NCBI RefSeq assembly: GCF_027571405.1
Contig: NZ_CP092968.1
Location: 2,688,001-2,752,000, forward strand
Source: Methylocystis parvus OBBP
Lineage (GTDB): Bacteria > Pseudomonadota > Alphaproteobacteria > Rhizobiales > Beijerinckiaceae
DNA: 64,000 nucleotides
Reading direction: 5' to 3'
Shown: one piece after another, positions 23,672-35,422 of the stretch
Layout of the letters: each line of letters starts with the position of its first letter
How positions within the stretch are numbered: the first letter of the stretch is position 1
Notes under the pieces: model-generated
Databases searched by the model: none
What the model saw: the letters and a program-made list of their open reading frames with translations, nothing else
What the model was told of the DNA's origin: nothing
Position numbers and translations under genes: made by a program

Positions 23672-26600
23672 CCTTCGACAAGAATCACGGTCCGAACATC
23701 TTGAAGGCGCTCGAAGAAGCGGCGTCTTCGCGCATCCTCATTCTCGATGGCGCCATGGGCACGATGATCCAGCGCCACAAATTCGAGGAAAGCGATTTCC
23801 GCGGCGCGCGCTTTGCGGATCACCCCAAGGATCTCAAAGGCAATAATGACCTTCTGATCCTCACGCAGCCTGAAGCGATCAAGGCGATCCACACGCAATA
23901 TCTCGAAGCCGGCGCCGATATCATCGAGACCAACACTTTCAGCGGCACGACGATCGCGCAGGCCGATTACGGCCTCGAATCCATCGTCTTCGAGCTGAAT
24001 CGCGAAGGCGCGAAGCTCGCGCGCGAAGCGGCGGACGAAATCGCGGCGAAGACGGGCGTGCGCCGCTTCGTCGCCGGCTCCATGGGACCCACGAACCGCA
24101 CCGCCTCCATCTCGCCGGACGTGTCGAATCCGGGCTTTCGCGCCGTCACTTTCGACGAGCTGCGCACGGCCTATAAGGAGCAGGCGCTCGGCCTCATCGC
24201 GGGCGGCGCCGACATCATGCTGGTCGAGACGATCTTCGACACGCTGAACGCCAAGGCCGCGATCTATGCGCTTGAAGACGCTTTCGAGGAAGTGGGCGCG
24301 CGTTTCCCGATCATGATCTCGGGCACGATCACCGATCTCTCCGGCCGCACGCTTTCCGGCCAGACCTCCATCGCCTTCTGGAATTCGCTGGCGCACGCCA
24401 AGCCTTTTTCCATCGGGTTCAATTGCGCCCTCGGGGCGCGCGAGATGCGTCAGCATATCGCGGAAATCGGCCGCGTGGCGGATACGCGCGTCTGCGCCTT
24501 CCCCAATGCCGGCCTGCCCAACGAATTCGGCCTCTATGACGAAAGCCCGGAATATATGGCGGAGCTCGTCGGCGAATTCGCTTCCACCGGCCTCGTCAAC
24601 ATCCTCGGCGGCTGCTGCGGCACGACGCCCGACCATATCGGCGCCATCGCGCAGAAGGTGAAGGGCGTCAAGCCCCGCATCGTGCCGAAGATCGAGCCGA
24701 TGCTGCGCCTTTCCGGGCTCGAGCCCTTCGCGCTCACCAAGGACATTCCCTTCGTGAATGTCGGCGAGCGCACCAATGTCACGGGCTCGGCGAAGTTCCG
24801 CAAGCTCATCACCAATGGCGATTATGCCGCGGCGCTCGATGTTGCGCGCGATCAGGTCGCCAATGGCGCGCAGGTGATCGACGTCAATATGGACGAAGGC
24901 CTGCTGGATTCGAAGCAGGCGATGATCGATTTTCTCAATCTCCTCGCCGCCGAGCCTGACATCGCCCGCGTGCCGGTGATGGTCGACTCCTCGAAATTCG
25001 AGGTCATCGAAGCCGGCCTGAAATGCCTTCAGGGCAAGGGCGTCGTCAACTCCATCTCGATGAAGGAAGGCGAGGAGAAATTCATCTCCGACGCGCGGAA
25101 GGTGCGCCGCTACGGCGCCGCCGTCGTCGTCATGGCGTTCGACGAAACGGGTCAGGCCGACACGCTCCAGCGCAAGGTCGAGATCTGCGCGCGCGCCTAT
25201 GGGATCCTCACGGAGGCCGTCGGCTTTCCGCCCCAGGACATCATCTTTGATCCCAACATCTTCGCCGTGGCGACGGGCATCGAAGAGCATGAGAATTACG
25301 GCGTCGACTTCATCGAAGCCGCGCGCCTCATCAAGCGCGATCTGCCTTACGCCCATATTTCGGGCGGCGTCTCCAATCTCTCCTTCTCGTTCCGCGGCAA
25401 CGAGCCCGTACGCGAGGCGATGCATTCCGTCTTCCTCTACCACGCCATTCAGGCGGGTATGGATATGGGCATCGTCAATGCCGGGCAGCTCGCGGTCTAT
25501 GAGAAGATCGACCCCGAATTGCGCGAGCTTTGCGAAGACGTGGTGCTGAATCGCCGCAAGGATTCGACTGAGCGGCTCGTGGAAGCGGCGGAGAAGTTCA
25601 AGGGCGCCGGCGCGAAATCCGCCGAGAAGGACGCCGCCTGGCGCGAGCAGGGCGTCGAGAAGCGGCTCGAATATGCGCTCGTCAATGGCGTCACCGAATA
25701 TATCGAGGCCGATGTCGAGGAAGCGCGCCAGAAGGCCGCGCGGCCGCTCGACGTGATCGAAGGCCCGCTGATGGCGGGCATGAATGTCGTCGGCGACCTC
25801 TTCGGACAGGGCAAGATGTTCCTGCCGCAGGTCGTCAAATCGGCGCGCGTGATGAAGCAGGCCGTCGCCTATCTCATGCCCTTCATGGAGAACGAAAAGA
25901 ATGCGCGCTCTTCCGCCGGCAAGATTCTGCTCGCGACGGTGAAGGGCGACGTGCACGACATCGGCAAGAACATTGTCGGCGTCGTGCTGGGCTGCAACAA
26001 TTTCGAGATCATCGACCTCGGCGTCATGACGCCTTGCGCGAAGATTCTCGAAGTCGCGAAATCCGAGAAGGTCGATCTCATCGGCCTGTCCGGCCTCATT
26101 ACGCCTTCTCTCGATGAAATGTGCTTCGTCGCTTCCGAACTTGAGCGCGAAGGCCTCGACATGCCGCTCCTCATCGGCGGCGCGACGACGAGCCGCGTGC
26201 ATACGGCGGTCAAGATCAATCCGAACTACCGCCGCGGCCAAGCGGTCTATGTGACCGATGCGAGCCGGGCGGTCGGCGTGGCGCAGGCCCTCGTCTCACA
26301 GAAAACGCGCGGCGATTACATCGCCGAGACCCGCGCCGAATATGAGCGCGTCGCCGATGCGCATGCGCGCGCGCAGGCCGACAAGCAACGCGTGTCGCTC
26401 GAGGCGGCGCGCAAGAACCATTACAAGATCGACTGGGCGGCCTATGCGCCGGCAAAGCCGAGCTTCACCGGCGCGCGCGCTTTCACCAGCTACGACGTCG
26501 CGGAGCTCGTTCCCTATATCGACTGGACGCCCTTCTTCCAGACCTGGGAGTTCAAGGGCCGCTATCCCGCTCTGCTCGACGATGCCGAGCGCGGCGCGGC

Positions 26601-27390
26601 GGCGCGTCAGCTCTTCGAGGATGCGCAGGCCATGCTGAAGCGGATCGTGGAGGAGCGCTGGTTCACGCCCAAGGCCGTCATCGGCTTCTGGCCGGCGAAC
26701 AGCGTGGGCGACGACATCGCGCTCTATACGGGCGAGTCGCGCAATGAGCGGCTGGCGACTTTCTTCACCCTGCGCCAGCAGCTCGGCAAGCGCGACGGCA
26801 GGGCGAATATCGCGCTCGCCGATTTCGTCGCGCCGAGGGAGAGCGGCAAGGCCGATTATGTCGGCGCCTTCGTCGTCACGGCCGGCGCGGAGGAGGAGAA
26901 GATTTCCGCCCGCTACGCGCGCGCCAATGACGATTACGGTTCGATCATGGTGAAGGCGCTCGCCGACCGCATCGCGGAGGCTTTCGCCGAGCGCATGCAT
27001 GAGCGCGTGCGCCGCGAATTCTGGGGCTATGCGACGGACGAGGCCTTCTCGCCGAACGAGTTGATCGCCGAGCCTTACGCCGGCATCCGCCCCGCGCCCG
27101 GCTATCCCGCGCAGCCCGACCACACCGAGAAGGCGACTTTGTTCGATCTGCTCGGCGTCGAGAGGCGCACGGGCGTGAAGCTCACCGAGAGCTTCGCGAT
27201 GACGCCGGCGGCCTCCGTCAGCGGCCTCTATATCGGCCATCCACAGGCGCATTATTTCGGCGTCGCCAAGGTGGAGCGCGATCAGGTCGAGGATTACGCG
27301 GCGCGTAAGGGCATGCCGGTTGCGGAAGTCGAGCGCTGGCTCGCGCCGATTCTGAATTACGAGCCGATGGCGGTGGAAACGGCGGCGTGA
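23668..27390 (+). CDS. metH: Cobalamin-dependent methionine synthase
   Basis: A 1240-residue full-length MetH. Order: homocysteine domain (about 15-335, zinc site [10 protein letters not shown]), pterin-binding domain (about 350-620, [16 protein letters not shown]), B12 cap and cobalamin domains (about 655-895, [11 protein letters not shown] with the cobalt-ligating H763), and the reactivation domain (about 920-1235, [17 protein letters not shown]). It transfers methyl from 5-methyl-THF to homocysteine. ATG 23668 overlaps the metF stop; an in-frame upstream codon would lie inside metF. A palindromic repeat starts directly after the stop. Confidence 0.97.
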   Translation: MTFDKNHGPNILKALEEAASSRILILDGAMGTMIQRHKFEESDFRGARFADHPKDLKGNNDLLILTQPEAIKAIHTQYLEAGADIIETNTFSGTTIAQADYGLESIVFELNREGAKLAREAADEIAAKTGVRRFVAGSMGPTNRTASISPDVSNPGFRAVTFDELRTAYKEQALGLIAGGADIMLVETIFDTLNAKAAIYALEDAFEEVGARFPIMISGTITDLSGRTLSGQTSIAFWNSLAHAKPFSIGFNCALGAREMRQHIAEIGRVADTRVCAFPNAGLPNEFGLYDESPEYMAELVGEFASTGLVNILGGCCGTTPDHIGAIAQKVKGVKPRIVPKIEPMLRLSGLEPFALTKDIPFVNVGERTNVTGSAKFRKLITNGDYAAALDVARDQVANGAQVIDVNMDEGLLDSKQAMIDFLNLLAAEPDIARVPVMVDSSKFEVIEAGLKCLQGKGVVNSISMKEGEEKFISDARKVRRYGAAVVVMAFDETGQADTLQRKVEICARAYGILTEAVGFPPQDIIFDPNIFAVATGIEEHENYGVDFIEAARLIKRDLPYAHISGGVSNLSFSFRGNEPVREAMHSVFLYHAIQAGMDMGIVNAGQLAVYEKIDPELRELCEDVVLNRRKDSTERLVEAAEKFKGAGAKSAEKDAAWREQGVEKRLEYALVNGVTEYIEADVEEARQKAARPLDVIEGPLMAGMNVVGDLFGQGKMFLPQVVKSARVMKQAVAYLMPFMENEKNARSSAGKILLATVKGDVHDIGKNIVGVVLGCNNFEIIDLGVMTPCAKILEVAKSEKVDLIGLSGLITPSLDEMCFVASELEREGLDMPLLIGGATTSRVHTAVKINPNYRRGQAVYVTDASRAVGVAQALVSQKTRGDYIAETRAEYERVADAHARAQADKQRVSLEAARKNHYKIDWAAYAPAKPSFTGARAFTSYDVAELVPYIDWTPFFQTWEFKGRYPALLDDAERGAAARQLFEDAQAMLKRIVEERWFTPKAVIGFWPANSVGDDIALYTGESRNERLATFFTLRQQLGKRDGRANIALADFVAPRESGKADYVGAFVVTAGAEEEKISARYARANDDYGSIMVKALADRIAEAFAERMHERVRREFWGYATDEAFSPNELIAEPYAGIRPAPGYPAQPDHTEKATLFDLLGVERRTGVKLTESFAMTPAASVSGLYIGHPQAHYFGVAKVERDQVEDYAARKGMPVAEVERWLAPILNYEPMAVETAA

Positions 27391-27391
27391 C

Positions 27392-27598
27392 TCCCCTCTC
27401 CCCGCGCGCGGGGAGAGGGTCAGGGTGAGGGGCAAGGCCGTCGTCCCCCTCTTTTCGACGAGCAACGCCGCGAAGCGCTTTTTCAGCGCCGCGCTATAGA
27501 CGCCTTGGCGCCCACTGGATAGTTTTGCGTCAACACGCTTGATCTTTGAACCCCTTGCCCCTCACCCTGCCCTCTCCCCGCGAGCGGGGAGAGGGGGA
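27392..27598. repeat. Paired inverted palindromic repeats between metH and cstA
   Basis: Two copies of a CTCTCCCCGC/GCGGGGAGAG palindrome flank about 115 nt. The first (27392-27437) continues as GGGTCAGGGTGAGGGGCAAG; the second (27553-27598) is its inverse, CTTGCCCCTCACCCTGCC before the palindrome. The element type recurs at 31786-31929. Together they fill most of the 228-nt gap. The cstA start codon lies 20 nt past the second copy. Confidence 0.85.
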
Positions 27599-27618
27599 TA
27601 ACACGCAGGGCGCGCGAA

Positions 27619-29696
27619 ATGTCTTCGGCTTCGTCCCGTCACAGCCCCGTTACTTACGTTGTTTGGGCGCTCGTCTCCGCCCTCGCGCTTTTCGCGCTCT
27701 ACACGCTCGCGACCGCGCGCGGCGAGCCGGTCAACGCCATGTGGCTGGTGACGGCCGCCATCGGCGTCTACGCCATCGGCTATCGCTTCTATTCGCGCTT
27801 CATCGCCGACAAAGTGCTCGGCCTCGACGCGGCGCGGCGCACGCCCGCGCATCGGCGCAATGACGGGCTCGATTATGTGCCGACCGATAAATGGGTGCTT
27901 TTCGGCCATCATTTCGCGGCCATCGCCGGCGCCGGACCGCTCGTCGGCCCCGTCCTCGCGGCGCAGATGGGCTATCTGCCGGGGACGCTCTGGCTGCTGA
28001 CGGGTGTGATCTTCGCCGGCGCCGTGCAGGACTTTCTCGTCCTCTTCATCTCGACGCGCCGCGACGGGCGCTCGCTCGGCGATCTCATCAAGACGGAGAT
28101 GGGCCATGTCCCCGGCGTCATCGCCATGGCGGGCATTCTCTCCATCATGATCATCCTGCTCGCGGTGCTGGCGCTCGTCGTCGTGAAGGCTTTGGCCGAC
28201 AGTCCGTGGGGCGCCTTCACCGTCTTCGCGACGCTGCCCATCGCCGTCTTCATGGGCGTCTATGGCCGCTACATCCGGCCGGGCCGCATCGGCGAGATGT
28301 CGATCATCGGCTTCGTGCTCTTGCTCGCCAGCATCGCCTTCGGCCGCACCGTCGCCGAGAGCGCGACGCTCGCGCCGCTCTTCGCCTATAAGGGCGAGAC
28401 GCTCGCCTTCATGCTCATCGCCTATGGCTTCATCGCCTCGGTGCTGCCCGTATGGCTGCTGCTCGCGCCGCGCGACTATCTCTCCACCTTCCTGAAAATC
28501 GGCACGATCCTGTCGCTCGCGCTCGGCATCTTCATCGTCTGGCCCGATCTCAAAATGCCCGCCGTGAGCCGCTTCATCGACGGCACGGGGCCGGTCTTCG
28601 CGGGGAGCGTCTTCCCCTTCCTTTTCATCACCATCGCTTGCGGCGCCGTGTCGGGCTTTCATGCGCTCGTCTCTTCCGGCACCACGCCGAAGATGATCGC
28701 GGACGAAACCCAGACGCGCTTCATCGGCTACGGCGCCATGCTGATGGAAAGTTTTGTGGCCATCATGGCGCTCATCGCCGCGACCTGCCTCGAGCCCGGC
28801 GTCTATTTCGCGATGAACAGCGCGCCGGCGATCATCGGCGCGACGCCCGAGGCGGCGGCTTCGGCCATCTCGTCATGGGGTTTCGCGGTGACGCCCGAGA
28901 CGCTTTCGGGCGTCGCGCATGACGTCGGCGAGAAGACGATTCTCTCCCGCACCGGCGGCGCGCCGACTCTCGCCGTCGGCATGGCGCATATTCTCTCCAA
29001 GGTCATCGGCGGCGCGACCGCCATGTCCTTCTGGTATCATTTCGCGATCCTGTTCGAGGCGCTGTTCATCCTCACCACGATCGACGCCGGCACGCGCGTC
29101 GCACGCTTCATGATTCAGGATCTCATCGGCACATTCGTCCCCGCCTTCCGGCGGACGCAGGCTTGGGGTCCGAACCTCGCCGCCACCGCCATCGCCGTCA
29201 CGGGCTGGGGCTATTTTCTCTATCAGGGCGTGATCGATCCGCTCGGCGGCATCAACACGCTCTGGCCGCTCTTCGGCATCGCGAACCAATGCTCGCGGCG
29301 ATGGCGCTGACGCTCTGCACCGTCGTTCTCTTCCGCATGAAGCGCGAGCGCTACGCCTTCGTCGCGATCATTCCGACGGCATGGCTTTACATCTGCACCA
29401 TGACGGCGGGGCTGGAGAAGATTTTCCACGACGACCCCAAGATCGGCTTCCTCGCGCACGCGAAGAAATTCGCGGCGGCGCTCGACAAGGGACAATTGCT
29501 CGCGCCGGCGAAAACGGTCGAGGAGATGCATCGCGTCATTTTCAACGACTATGTCGACGCAGGTCTATGTTCGATTTACATCGTGCTGGTGCTTTCGATC
29601 CTCGGCTTCGCGTTGAAATCCATCCGCGACGCGCGCGCCGCCGACGCTGTCACCACGCGGGAGAGCGAAGATGAATTGCTGCCTGCCGGGGCTTGA
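27619..29696 (+). pseudogene. cstA: Carbon starvation protein CstA (pyruvate/peptide transporter), one-base frameshift
   Basis: An inner-membrane CstA-family transporter, about 692 residues when the frame is repaired, close to the family length of about 700. The first frame reads to TGA 29310. It breaks inside the conserved GIANQ-MLAAMAL stretch: GCGAACCA is followed directly by ATGCTCGCG at 29289, so one base of the CAG codon appears missing. The second frame then gives MLAAMALTLCTVVLF and continues normally to 29696. Both parts look conserved, with no further stops, which points to a recent mutation or a sequencing error rather than old decay. Restart at ATG 29289 is also possible. The ybdD gene overlaps the 3' end, as in other cstA operons. 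Confidence 0.85.
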
Positions 29697-29889
29697 TCTC
29701 GCGAAACTCGCAACGAAGCTGCGCGACGGCGCGCGACTGATGGTGGGACAGGGCGATTACGACGCCTATGTCGCGCATAGGCGGGCGACGCATGACGGAC
29801 AAGAGATCATGACGCGCGAGGAGTTCTTTCGCGCGCGCGAGAATGCGCGCTTCGGCGCCGGCGGAGAACGGGCGTTCCGATGTTGTTGA
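29671..29889 (+). CDS. YbdD/YjiX family protein
   Basis: A 72-residue small cytoplasmic protein of the YbdD family, nearly always encoded just after CstA-type pyruvate transporters and needed for their activity. Hallmarks are GDYDAYVAHRRATH, MTREEFFRARENARFG and the C-terminal RCC. It overlaps the repaired cstA frame by 26 nt, which supports the repaired reading of that gene. Confidence 0.9.
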   Translation: MNCCLPGLDLAKLATKLRDGARLMVGQGDYDAYVAHRRATHDGQEIMTREEFFRARENARFGAGGERAFRCC

Positions 29890-29999
29890 TGGGTCAGTGT
29901 CAGCGTCTCCCTGAAATTGGACGGGCTGAAAAATAGCAATTCCGATCAGGAAACCTCTCTCCGCTTCACGCATGGTCGCCATCGTTCGAGGAGGAGGAA

Positions 30000-30860
30000 A
30001 TGAACGATTCCGGCGCCTATGCGGAGCGGTTCGCCAAGGTTCTCGATTTCATCGAGACTCATCTTGACGAGGCGCTGACCGTCGAACGGCTAAGCCGGGA
30101 GGCGAACTTTTCAAAGTTCCACTTTCACAGGCAGTTCTCCGCTTATGTTGGCGCGAGCGTGTCCCGCTACGTCCAACTGCTGCGCCTGAAAAGGGCGTCC
30201 CGTCGACTCGTGTTCGATCCAGGGGCGCGGGTCATCGACATTGCCCTCGAGGCCGGCTTCGAGACGCCTGAATCGTTCTCCCGCGCGTTCAAACGGGAAT
30301 ATGGACGCACGCCTTCTCACTTCCGAACAGCTCCCGCCTGGAAGCCATGGCGCGAGAGCTTTCAATTTCTGTCTTCGGAGAGGAGAAGAATCATGGACGT
30401 GAAGATCGTTGATTTTGAGGAAGTCAAAGTGGCGGCCCTGGAGCATCGCGGGCCGCCGGAATCGCTGAACGACACTGCGCGAAGGTTCATCGAATGGCGC
30501 AAGGAGAGCAAATTGTCGCCAAAGGACAGGCGCCGCACGTTCGGCGTCGCCTTCGACAATCCCGACGCGGTCGCGCCTCAAGCCTTTCGCTTCGATATTT
30601 GCGGCGAGGTGAATGCGCCCGTTCCCGCCAATCCTCAAGGCGTCGTGAACAAGATCATTCCCGGCGGCCGTTGCGCGGTGGCGCGCCATCTTGGCTCACA
30701 TGACCGGATTGGCGAGTGCGCCTATTACCTCTACCGCGACTGGTTGCCCGGCAGCGGCGAGGAACTGCGGGATTTTCCGTTGTTTTTCCACTATCTGAAT
30801 CTTCTGCCGGAGACGCCCGAACACGCGCTCGTGACAGACGTCTATCTGCCGCTCAAATAG
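30000..30860 (+). CDS. AraC-family regulator with GyrI-like effector domain
   Basis: A 286-residue regulator. The N-terminal DNA-binding domain (about 8-112) has two HTH units: LTVERLSREANFSKFHFHRQF and IDIALEAGFETPESFSRAFKREYG. The C-terminal half (about 130-286) is a GyrI-like small-molecule-binding domain starting MDVKIVDFEEVKVAALEHRG. This arrangement is found in Rob/SoxS-type and MarA-type drug-responsive regulators. GAGGAGGA lies before ATG 30000. No divergent target gene is adjacent. Confidence 0.92.
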   Translation: MNDSGAYAERFAKVLDFIETHLDEALTVERLSREANFSKFHFHRQFSAYVGASVSRYVQLLRLKRASRRLVFDPGARVIDIALEAGFETPESFSRAFKREYGRTPSHFRTAPAWKPWRESFQFLSSERRRIMDVKIVDFEEVKVAALEHRGPPESLNDTARRFIEWRKESKLSPKDRRRTFGVAFDNPDAVAPQAFRFDICGEVNAPVPANPQGVVNKIIPGGRCAVARHLGSHDRIGECAYYLYRDWLPGSGEELRDFPLFFHYLNLLPETPEHALVTDVYLPLK

Positions 30861-30980
30861 ATGTGCGCGCGACCGCTGGACCTGACGCTGCAGAAAAAAG
30901 GCCGCCGTGGCGGCGGCCGGTGGTAGGATCGGGCTGATGAGCCACAAAGCTGGCGCAACCAAACGGCTCAGGTGCAGGCG

Positions 30981-31820
30981 ATGAGGATTGGCGGCGATCT
31001 CCAGGCGCTCGCGGCGCTGCTCGACTGGTATGTCGAGAGCGGCGTCGATCTCGCGCTCGACGAGGCGCCGCATGATCGCTACGCGGAAAGTCTCAAGCCC
31101 GTAGAGGCGCCTGTCGCGGCGGCGGCACCCACTCCCCGCGCGCCGCCGGGGCGTGAGCCGGCGCCGCGTCCGCGCCCCGCGCCCGCTATCGCCGCGCCGG
31201 ACGACGCCGCGCGCGCGGCGGAAGAGGCGGCGGCGAACGCCCGGACGCTCGACGAACTCGCCGCCGCGCTCGCCGATTTTCCGTACGCCCCTTTTCGCGA
31301 GATGGCGCGGCATTTTCTACTCTTCGCCGGAACGCCGGGCGCGCCCCTCATGGTTCTCGATGGCGCGCCGGGCGTCGCGGAGGAATCAACGGGCGAAGCC
31401 TTTTGCGGCGAACAGGCGCGGCTTCTCGACAATATGCTGAAGGCGATCGGGCGCGGGCGCGACAACGCCTATCTCGCTTATGTTTCGCCATGGCGCCCGC
31501 CCGGCGTGATGGCGATGACGCCCCAGCAATTGGCGATCTTCGCCCCCTTCGCGCGCCGTCATGTGGAGCTGGCGCGTCCGGAGGTTGTGCTGCTTTTCGG
31601 CGAGGCGCCGGCGCGGGCGATGATCGCAGCGAGCGAGCCGCTCGGCAAGCTGCGGGGCAGGCCGTTCGATATCGAATGCGGCGCGCATAGGGCGCGCGCT
31701 TATGTGTTCAGCAGTCTCGATTCCATGCTGAAGCAGGCGGCGCTGAAGCCTGCGGCCTGGCGCGATTTGCGGGCGGCGGCCAGTTCCCTCTCCCCGCTTG
31801 CGGGGAGAGGGTTAGGGTGA
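30981..31820 (+). CDS. Uracil-DNA glycosylase-like protein with degenerate motifs
   Basis: A 279-residue protein. An Ala/Pro-rich N-terminal region (about 35-80) precedes a UDG-superfamily fold (about 85-265). Motif 1 is degenerate: VLDGAPGVAEESTGEAFCGE replaces the usual GEAPG...G.PFVG. The helix ARLLDNMLKAIG is well kept. In the place of motif 2 (HPS/A) there is FSSLDSMLKQAALK, so the catalytic or DNA-contact histidine is missing. The last 12 residues (SSLSPLAGRGLG) are encoded by a palindromic repeat that also supplies the stop codon. ATG 30981 is chosen over GTG 30972. It is an inactive homologue, or an enzyme with altered chemistry. Confidence 0.72.
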   Translation: MRIGGDLQALAALLDWYVESGVDLALDEAPHDRYAESLKPVEAPVAAAAPTPRAPPGREPAPRPRPAPAIAAPDDAARAAEEAAANARTLDELAAALADFPYAPFREMARHFLLFAGTPGAPLMVLDGAPGVAEESTGEAFCGEQARLLDNMLKAIGRGRDNAYLAYVSPWRPPGVMAMTPQQLAIFAPFARRHVELARPEVVLLFGEAPARAMIAASEPLGKLRGRPFDIECGAHRARAYVFSSLDSMLKQAALKPAAWRDLRAAASSLSPLAGRGLG

Positions 31821-31929
31821 GGGGCAAGGCGACATTCGCGGACGCCGTCGCGGGGCGCCAGCGCCCCCAGCATTGCCGATGCGGCTCGCCCCTCACCCCA
31901 GCCCTCTCCCCGCAAGCGGGGCGAGGGGG
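31786..31929. repeat. Paired inverted palindromic repeats at 3' end of UDG-like gene
   Basis: The first copy (31786-31828) reads CCCTCTCCCCGCTTGCGGGG and on to AGAGGGTTAGGGTGAGGGGC, and overlaps the gene end. The second (about 31888-31929) is inverted, GCCCCTCACCCCAGCCCTC then TCCCCGCAAGCGGGGCGAGG. They match the pair after metH, with about 60 nt of spacer. Confidence 0.85.
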
Positions 31930-31964
31930 CGGATCGCGGCTTTCATTTAGAAGGCGGGAACGCT

Positions 31965-33296
<1,332 letters not shown>

Positions 33297-33545
33297 GTCG
33301 CGCGGAATTGGGCGTGGGTCAAGGTCAGGGAGGGTCCGGGAGGGGCAACTTCATTTGCGCGTCGTCACGCCAATCCCGCACGCGCCGCTTTTTTCGGACG
33401 GGACGCCTCGGGCGAATGTCATGCGAGGTTTCATCAAGTGGCAATTTCAGTTGCGGGTTCGGTTGTTTCATTGGGCTCTTCCTCCTTAGAAGCGCCGCAG
33501 CTTACACGCGACCGCGCGACCGGGGAGCGACGCCCCCGCTTTGAT

Positions 33546-33564
33546 GTAATGACATTAGCGTTAC
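33546..33564. promoter_or_regulatory. Near-palindromic operator upstream of the DUF1778/GNAT pair
   Basis: GTAATG, 7 nt, CGTTAC ending 3 nt before ATG 33568. Ribbon-helix-helix antitoxins commonly bind such palindromes in their own promoter, and the position fits autoregulation. Confidence 0.5.
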
Positions 33565-33567
33565 GCC

Positions 33568-33864
33568 ATGATACCCTGCGATATGCAATCAAGATCCAAC
33601 ACAGCCAAGCGCGATACGCTCAATCTGCGGGTTAAGCCGGGCGATCGCGAACTGATCGATCGTGCGGCCACGCTTGTCGGGAAGAGCCGGACGGATTTCC
33701 TGCTGGACGCCGGCCGGCGCGCGGCGCAGGACGCCTTGCTGGATCGCAGGTTGTGGCGCGTCGATTCGGCGGCTTTTGACGCTTTCGTCGCGCTGCTGGA
33801 CGCCCCGCCGCAACCCAATGAGCGGCTTCGCCGCACCATGAAGACGCGGGCTCCCTGGGAGTGA
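33568..33864 (+). CDS. DUF1778 (TacA-type) antitoxin
   Basis: A 98-residue protein whose N-terminal part is a ribbon-helix-helix DNA-binding domain (KRDTLNLRVKPGDRELIDRA then GKSRTDFLLDA). The C-terminal part (RRLWRVDSAAFDAFVALLD) would wrap and neutralise the toxin. This is the TacA/DUF1778 layout. ATG 33568 is given; ATG 33583 (MQSRSNT) is an equally possible start. The end overlaps the toxin start by 4 nt (GTGA). Confidence 0.88.
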   Translation: MIPCDMQSRSNTAKRDTLNLRVKPGDRELIDRAATLVGKSRTDFLLDAGRRAAQDALLDRRLWRVDSAAFDAFVALLDAPPQPNERLRRTMKTRAPWE

Positions 33865-34361
33865 CGCTCGCGCCGCCGCGCCCGATATTGGAGACCGACG
33901 ATCTGTCCGTTTTCGACTGCGGCTCCGTTGCGATGGACGAATGGCTGAAGAAACGCGCACGTCCAAATCAGGCGAGCGGGGCTTCTCGCACATATGTCGT
34001 CTGCAACGATGAGACGATCGTCGCTTATTTCGCACTCGCTTCCGGCGCCGTCGATTTGGCGGAGGCGACCAACCGGCTGAAGCGCAACATGCCCGACCCC
34101 GTGCCCGTGCCGGTCGCCGTCCTCGGGCGGCTCGCAATCGACCGAAGCTGGCAGAAGCAGGGTCTCGGGCGAGCGCTCGCGAAGGACGCTTTCCAGCGCG
34201 TGCTCGCAGCGTCCAACGCGATCGGCATCCGGGGGATGCTCGTCCACGCAATATCCGCCGAGGCCGCGGCTTTTTATCAAGCAACGGGATTTACGCCGTC
34301 GCCACTAGATCCCATGACGCTCATGGCGACGCTTATCGATCTACGCGCGGCCCTGGACTAA
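33861..34361 (+). CDS. GNAT-family acetyltransferase toxin (TacT-type)
   Basis: A 166-residue GNAT protein beginning at GTG 33861 inside the antitoxin's stop. It has the acetyl-CoA-binding loop DRSWQKQGLGRALAKDA (about 93-109) and the catalytic tyrosine in AAFYQATGF (near 140). TacT-like toxins acetylate the amino group of charged tRNA and block translation. The overlap with the DUF1778 gene is the usual arrangement. It ends 4 nt into the convergent dnaJ-like gene. Confidence 0.88.
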   Translation: MTLAPPRPILETDDLSVFDCGSVAMDEWLKKRARPNQASGASRTYVVCNDETIVAYFALASGAVDLAEATNRLKRNMPDPVPVPVAVLGRLAIDRSWQKQGLGRALAKDAFQRVLAASNAIGIRGMLVHAISAEAAAFYQATGFTPSPLDPMTLMATLIDLRAALD

Positions 34362-35311
34362 CCCATCTTCCGCCGCGGATCGTACCCATGCCGATCCCGC
34401 AGTTCCCGCATCTTCGCGTCGAAATCGGCGTCGGGGTCCTCGGGCAGCATGATTTTCAGCGACACATAGAGGTCCCCGGCGGGTTTGGACTCCGTCGCCG
34501 GAAGGCCCTTCCCGCGCAGGCGCAGCGTGCGGCCGCCATTGGAGCCCGCCGGCACGGCGAGCTCCACCTTGCCGTCGAGCGTCGGCGTCTGCACCTTCGC
34601 GCCGAGCGCCGCCTCATAGACCGCGATGGGCAGATCAACCCGCAGGTCGCGCCCGTCGACCTTGAAATAGGGATGCGGCGCAACCTTCACGCTCACCAGG
34701 GCGTCGCCCGATTCGCCGCCGCGCAGGCCGGGCTGGCCCTGGCCGCGCAGACGGATCTGCTGGCCGTCCTCGACGCCTGCGGGGATCTTCACCTCCAGCG
34801 TGCGTCCCGAGGGCAGGATCACGCGGGCCGAGCCGCCTTTGGCCACGGTCTCGAGCGGCACGGTCGCGGTCGCGACGACGTCGTCGCCGCGCGTCGGGGC
34901 CGCCTGGCCGCGACGGCGTCCGCCGAAGAGGTCGGCGAAGAGGTCGCTGGGGTCGAAGCCGCCGGCTCCTCCCTGGCCGCCGCCGAAATTGAATTCGTAA
35001 TGCTGCTCGCCGCCGGGCGCGCCGCCGGCCGTGCGCCAGCCTCGCGTGAAGCCGCCGGGTCCCGCCCCAAAGCCTTCGAAGCCGCGCGGTTTCCCGTCGG
35101 GGCCGATCTCGCCGCGGTCGAACTGTGCCTTCTTCTTCTCGTCGCCGACGATTTCATAGGCCGTGTTGATCTCCGCGAAGCGCTCCTTGGCTTTCGCGTC
35201 GTCCTTGTTGCGGTCGGGATGATATTTTTTCGCAAGCGAACGATAGGCCTTCTTGATGTCGGCCGCGCTCGCTGACTTGGAAACGCCGAGAACGTCGTAG
35301 GGGTCGCGCAT
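34358..35311 (-). CDS. DnaJ-domain co-chaperone (CbpA-like)
   Basis: A 317-residue J-domain protein. The J domain (about 1-70) has the HPD motif in KKYHPDRN. A Gly/Phe-rich linker (about 78-135) is followed by the DnaJ C-terminal peptide-binding domains (about 145-305, VPLETVAKGGSARVILPSGR). There is no zinc-finger CxxCxGxG set, so it is class II (CbpA type) rather than DnaJ itself. It would stimulate DnaK. It is a single gene with its own promoter. Confidence 0.93.
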   Translation of the reverse strand: MRDPYDVLGVSKSASAADIKKAYRSLAKKYHPDRNKDDAKAKERFAEINTAYEIVGDEKKKAQFDRGEIGPDGKPRGFEGFGAGPGGFTRGWRTAGGAPGGEQHYEFNFGGGQGGAGGFDPSDLFADLFGGRRRGQAAPTRGDDVVATATVPLETVAKGGSARVILPSGRTLEVKIPAGVEDGQQIRLRGQGQPGLRGGESGDALVSVKVAPHPYFKVDGRDLRVDLPIAVYEAALGAKVQTPTLDGKVELAVPAGSNGGRTLRLRGKGLPATESKPAGDLYVSLKIMLPEDPDADFDAKMRELRDRHGYDPRRKMG

Positions 35312-35422
35312 TGTCGTTCAATAGCCCATAGGAGCGCCCGCCCGAAAGCGGCGCGGGCGCAAATGTCTGAGCTAATATGTGGGAGAAGCGTCGGCCCAAC
35401 GCAAGCGGCGCCGGGGCCTCCG

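Noticed and set aside
23587..26241. 884-codon minus-strand ORF
   Set aside because: It is antisense to metH; there is no recognisable protein.
30893..30918. Terminator-like hairpin (GGCCGCC/GGCGGCC beside AAAAAA)
   Set aside because: The T-run would be on the minus strand, where no gene ends; it is probably a repeat fragment or incidental.
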